From positions 1 to 54,084 of the forward strand of contig JAJYGT010000155.1 of NCBI GenBank assembly GCA_021785005.1: 54,084 nucleotides of DNA. The letters run 5' to 3'. Of the stretch, positions 52,886 through 54,084 are shown in pieces. The notes below the pieces were generated by a model, which saw nothing but the letters and a program-made list of their open reading frames with translations, did not search any database and was not told the origin of the DNA. Source of the stretch: Actinomycetes bacterium (GTDB lineage Bacteria; Actinomycetota; Acidimicrobiia; Acidimicrobiales; Acidimicrobiaceae). The first letter of the stretch is position 1. Every line of letters begins with the position of its first letter. Both the position numbers and the translations under genes were made by a program.

Positions 52886-54084
52886 ATGGCGCGTAACTTG
52901 ACTTTCACGAAACCTCGAAGATTCACGAGACAAATTCACGTTGGAAAGGTTGCAATAGGCGGTGACGCCCCAATCAGTATTCAGTCGATGACCACAACCA
53001 AAACATCTGATGTTGAAGGGACTTTGGCGCAAATTTATGCGCTTTATGGCGCGGGTTGCGATATCGTTCGTTGCACTTGTAATGAAATAGAAGCAGCCGA
53101 AGGCTTGGCTGAGATTGTTCCGCGCTCTCCTATTCCTGTTGTTGCGGATATCCATTTTCACGTCGAAATGGCATTGGCGGCTCTCGAAGCTGGCGTAGCG
53201 GGTCTCAGACTTAATCCCGGTAATCTTCGCAAACCTGAGGAGATCAAGTTAGTTGCGCGGGAAGCCAAGGATCGCGGGGTGCCGATTCGAATAGGAGTAA
53301 ATGCTGGCTCGCTGCACCCCGAAATTTACAAGAAGTACAATGGCGCAACGCCAGAAGCTCTTGTAGAGTCTGCGCTTAACGAGTTGGCGTTGTTTCGTGA
53401 AGTTGACTTTGAAGATGTCAAAATATCTGTCAAGGCTTCGAATGTAGTGCTTATGATCGAAGCCTATCGACTTTTGGCTGAGACCGTCGATATCCCGTTG
53501 CATCTGGGTGTAACCGAAGCAGGACCCCCACCGGGCGGCATCATTAAAGCAACGGCTGGGATAGCCACTCTTTTGAGTGAAGGGATTGGCGATACTATAA
53601 GGTATTCCCTCACGGCAGACCCTGTCGAAGAGGTTAAAGCGGGTCGAATACTTTTAGAGGCCCTGGGATTGAGAGAGCGAAAAGGACTCGACTTGATTGC
53701 CTGTCCTAGTTGTGGACGTTCTGAGATCGACGTAATCAAGATTGCAGCGGATGTGCAATACGAACTGGAAAAACTGAACCTTCCTCTACAAGTTGCGGTA
53801 ATGGGCTGCGTAGTAAACGGTCCAGGAGAGGCCCGAGAAGCCGATCTAGGGATTGCGGCTGGTCGGCACAAAGGTCATTTGTTTATTAAGGGTAAAATTA
53901 TTCGGGTTGTTCCAGAGGATTTGATGTTAGAAGCGTTAGTTTCTGAGGCAAAGAAGCTTGCTAAGGAAGGGCTCGAGTCACGCCTGGCTGCCGCTGATCC
54001 AAATGCGGAAGCTGAAGCTCAGGCAGATCGGGATCAACTTTTTAATTTGAGGGGAAAAGACGCAAATTTCGCCGGCGTGAAGAT
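52886..54084 (+). CDS. ispG: 4-hydroxy-3-methylbut-2-enyl diphosphate synthase, partial
   Basis: About 399 residues are visible and the frame runs off the right edge without a stop. The enzyme reduces MEcPP to HMBPP in the MEP path using a 4Fe-4S cluster. SIQSMTTTKTSDVE near 31-44, VVADIHFH, GLRLNPGN and VTEAGPPPGG mark the TIM barrel. The cluster ligands are Cys273 and Cys276 (CPSCGR) and Cys308 with the following Glu315 (GCVVNGPGE). ATG at 52886 has AAAGGAGGG at ideal spacing, 92 bases after rseP. With dxr upstream, two steps of isoprenoid synthesis are adjacent. Confidence 0.96.
   Translation, partial: MARNLTFTKPRRFTRQIHVGKVAIGGDAPISIQSMTTTKTSDVEGTLAQIYALYGAGCDIVRCTCNEIEAAEGLAEIVPRSPIPVVADIHFHVEMALAALEAGVAGLRLNPGNLRKPEEIKLVAREAKDRGVPIRIGVNAGSLHPEIYKKYNGATPEALVESALNELALFREVDFEDVKISVKASNVVLMIEAYRLLAETVDIPLHLGVTEAGPPPGGIIKATAGIATLLSEGIGDTIRYSLTADPVEEVKAGRILLEALGLRERKGLDLIACPSCGRSEIDVIKIAADVQYELEKLNLPLQVAVMGCVVNGPGEAREADLGIAAGRHKGHLFIKGKIIRVVPEDLMLEALVSEAKKLAKEGLESRLAAADPNAEAEAQADRDQLFNLRGKDANFAGVK

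Overview
The window looks like an actinobacterial chromosome segment of moderate G+C, plausibly of the Acidimicrobiia (inference). The evidence is a WhiG-type sigma factor between xerC and rpsB, a DinB/maleylpyruvate-isomerase-type protein of the mycothiol-linked superfamily, frequent GTG/TTG starts with strong Shine-Dalgarno sequences, and actinobacterial-style transposase remnants. No rRNA or tRNA gene was recognised.

Layout. (1) 1-2.0 kb, minus strand: small genes of a mobile or phage-like element (MT-A70 adenine methyltransferase, small membrane proteins, an 11-codon leader ORF). (2) 2.2-3.2 kb: an unrecognised 329-residue protein, then a terminator-like hairpin. (3) 3.35-20.5 kb: a single-direction anti-phage defence cluster behind one extended -10 promoter. 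Its order is HsdM fragment, Mrr, HsdM, HsdS, HsdR, TrlF-like PHP-ATPase, HsdR-tail miniprotein 1, DUF3644 protein with a HEPN-like RX4H motif, PD-(D/E)XK endonuclease, DUF2130 protein, HsdR-tail miniprotein 2, OLD/GajA-like nuclease and UvrD/GajB-like helicase. Most junctions overlap by a few bases. (4) 20.8-22.7 kb: a six-helix membrane protein translationally coupled to a methyltransferase. (5) 23-31 kb: a patchwork of decayed mobile elements (serine-recombinase tail, transposase remnant, three related repeat copies) and small cargo modules: an AAA/DUF4143 ATPase behind a 23-bp tandem repeat array, an ArsR-SRPBCC-DinB operon, a divergent MarR/cupin pair with twin palindromic operators, an AbrB/VapC toxin-antitoxin pair and a zinc-ribbon protein. 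(6) 31.4-37.1 kb, minus strand: a secreted protein, then the oxidative pentose-phosphate operon gnd-HAD-zwf-ROK kinase. (7) 37.7-39.3 kb: a DUF3224 protein and an IS1634-like transposase remnant. (8) 39.7-54.1 kb: core genes nadC, nadA, nadB (de novo NAD), xerC, whiG, rpsB, tsf, pyrH, frr, cdsA, dxr, rseP and the start of ispG.

The most interesting part is the defence cluster. It carries at least three mechanistically different systems on what looks like one transcript, bracketed by remnants of a second, different type I restriction system. Two about 70-residue proteins that resemble only the C-terminal tail of a DUF3387-type HsdR each keep a good ribosome-binding site. HsdS carries a 12-bp repeat array of the kind that changes recognition-site spacing. 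All family names come from reading the protein sequences; no search was run.
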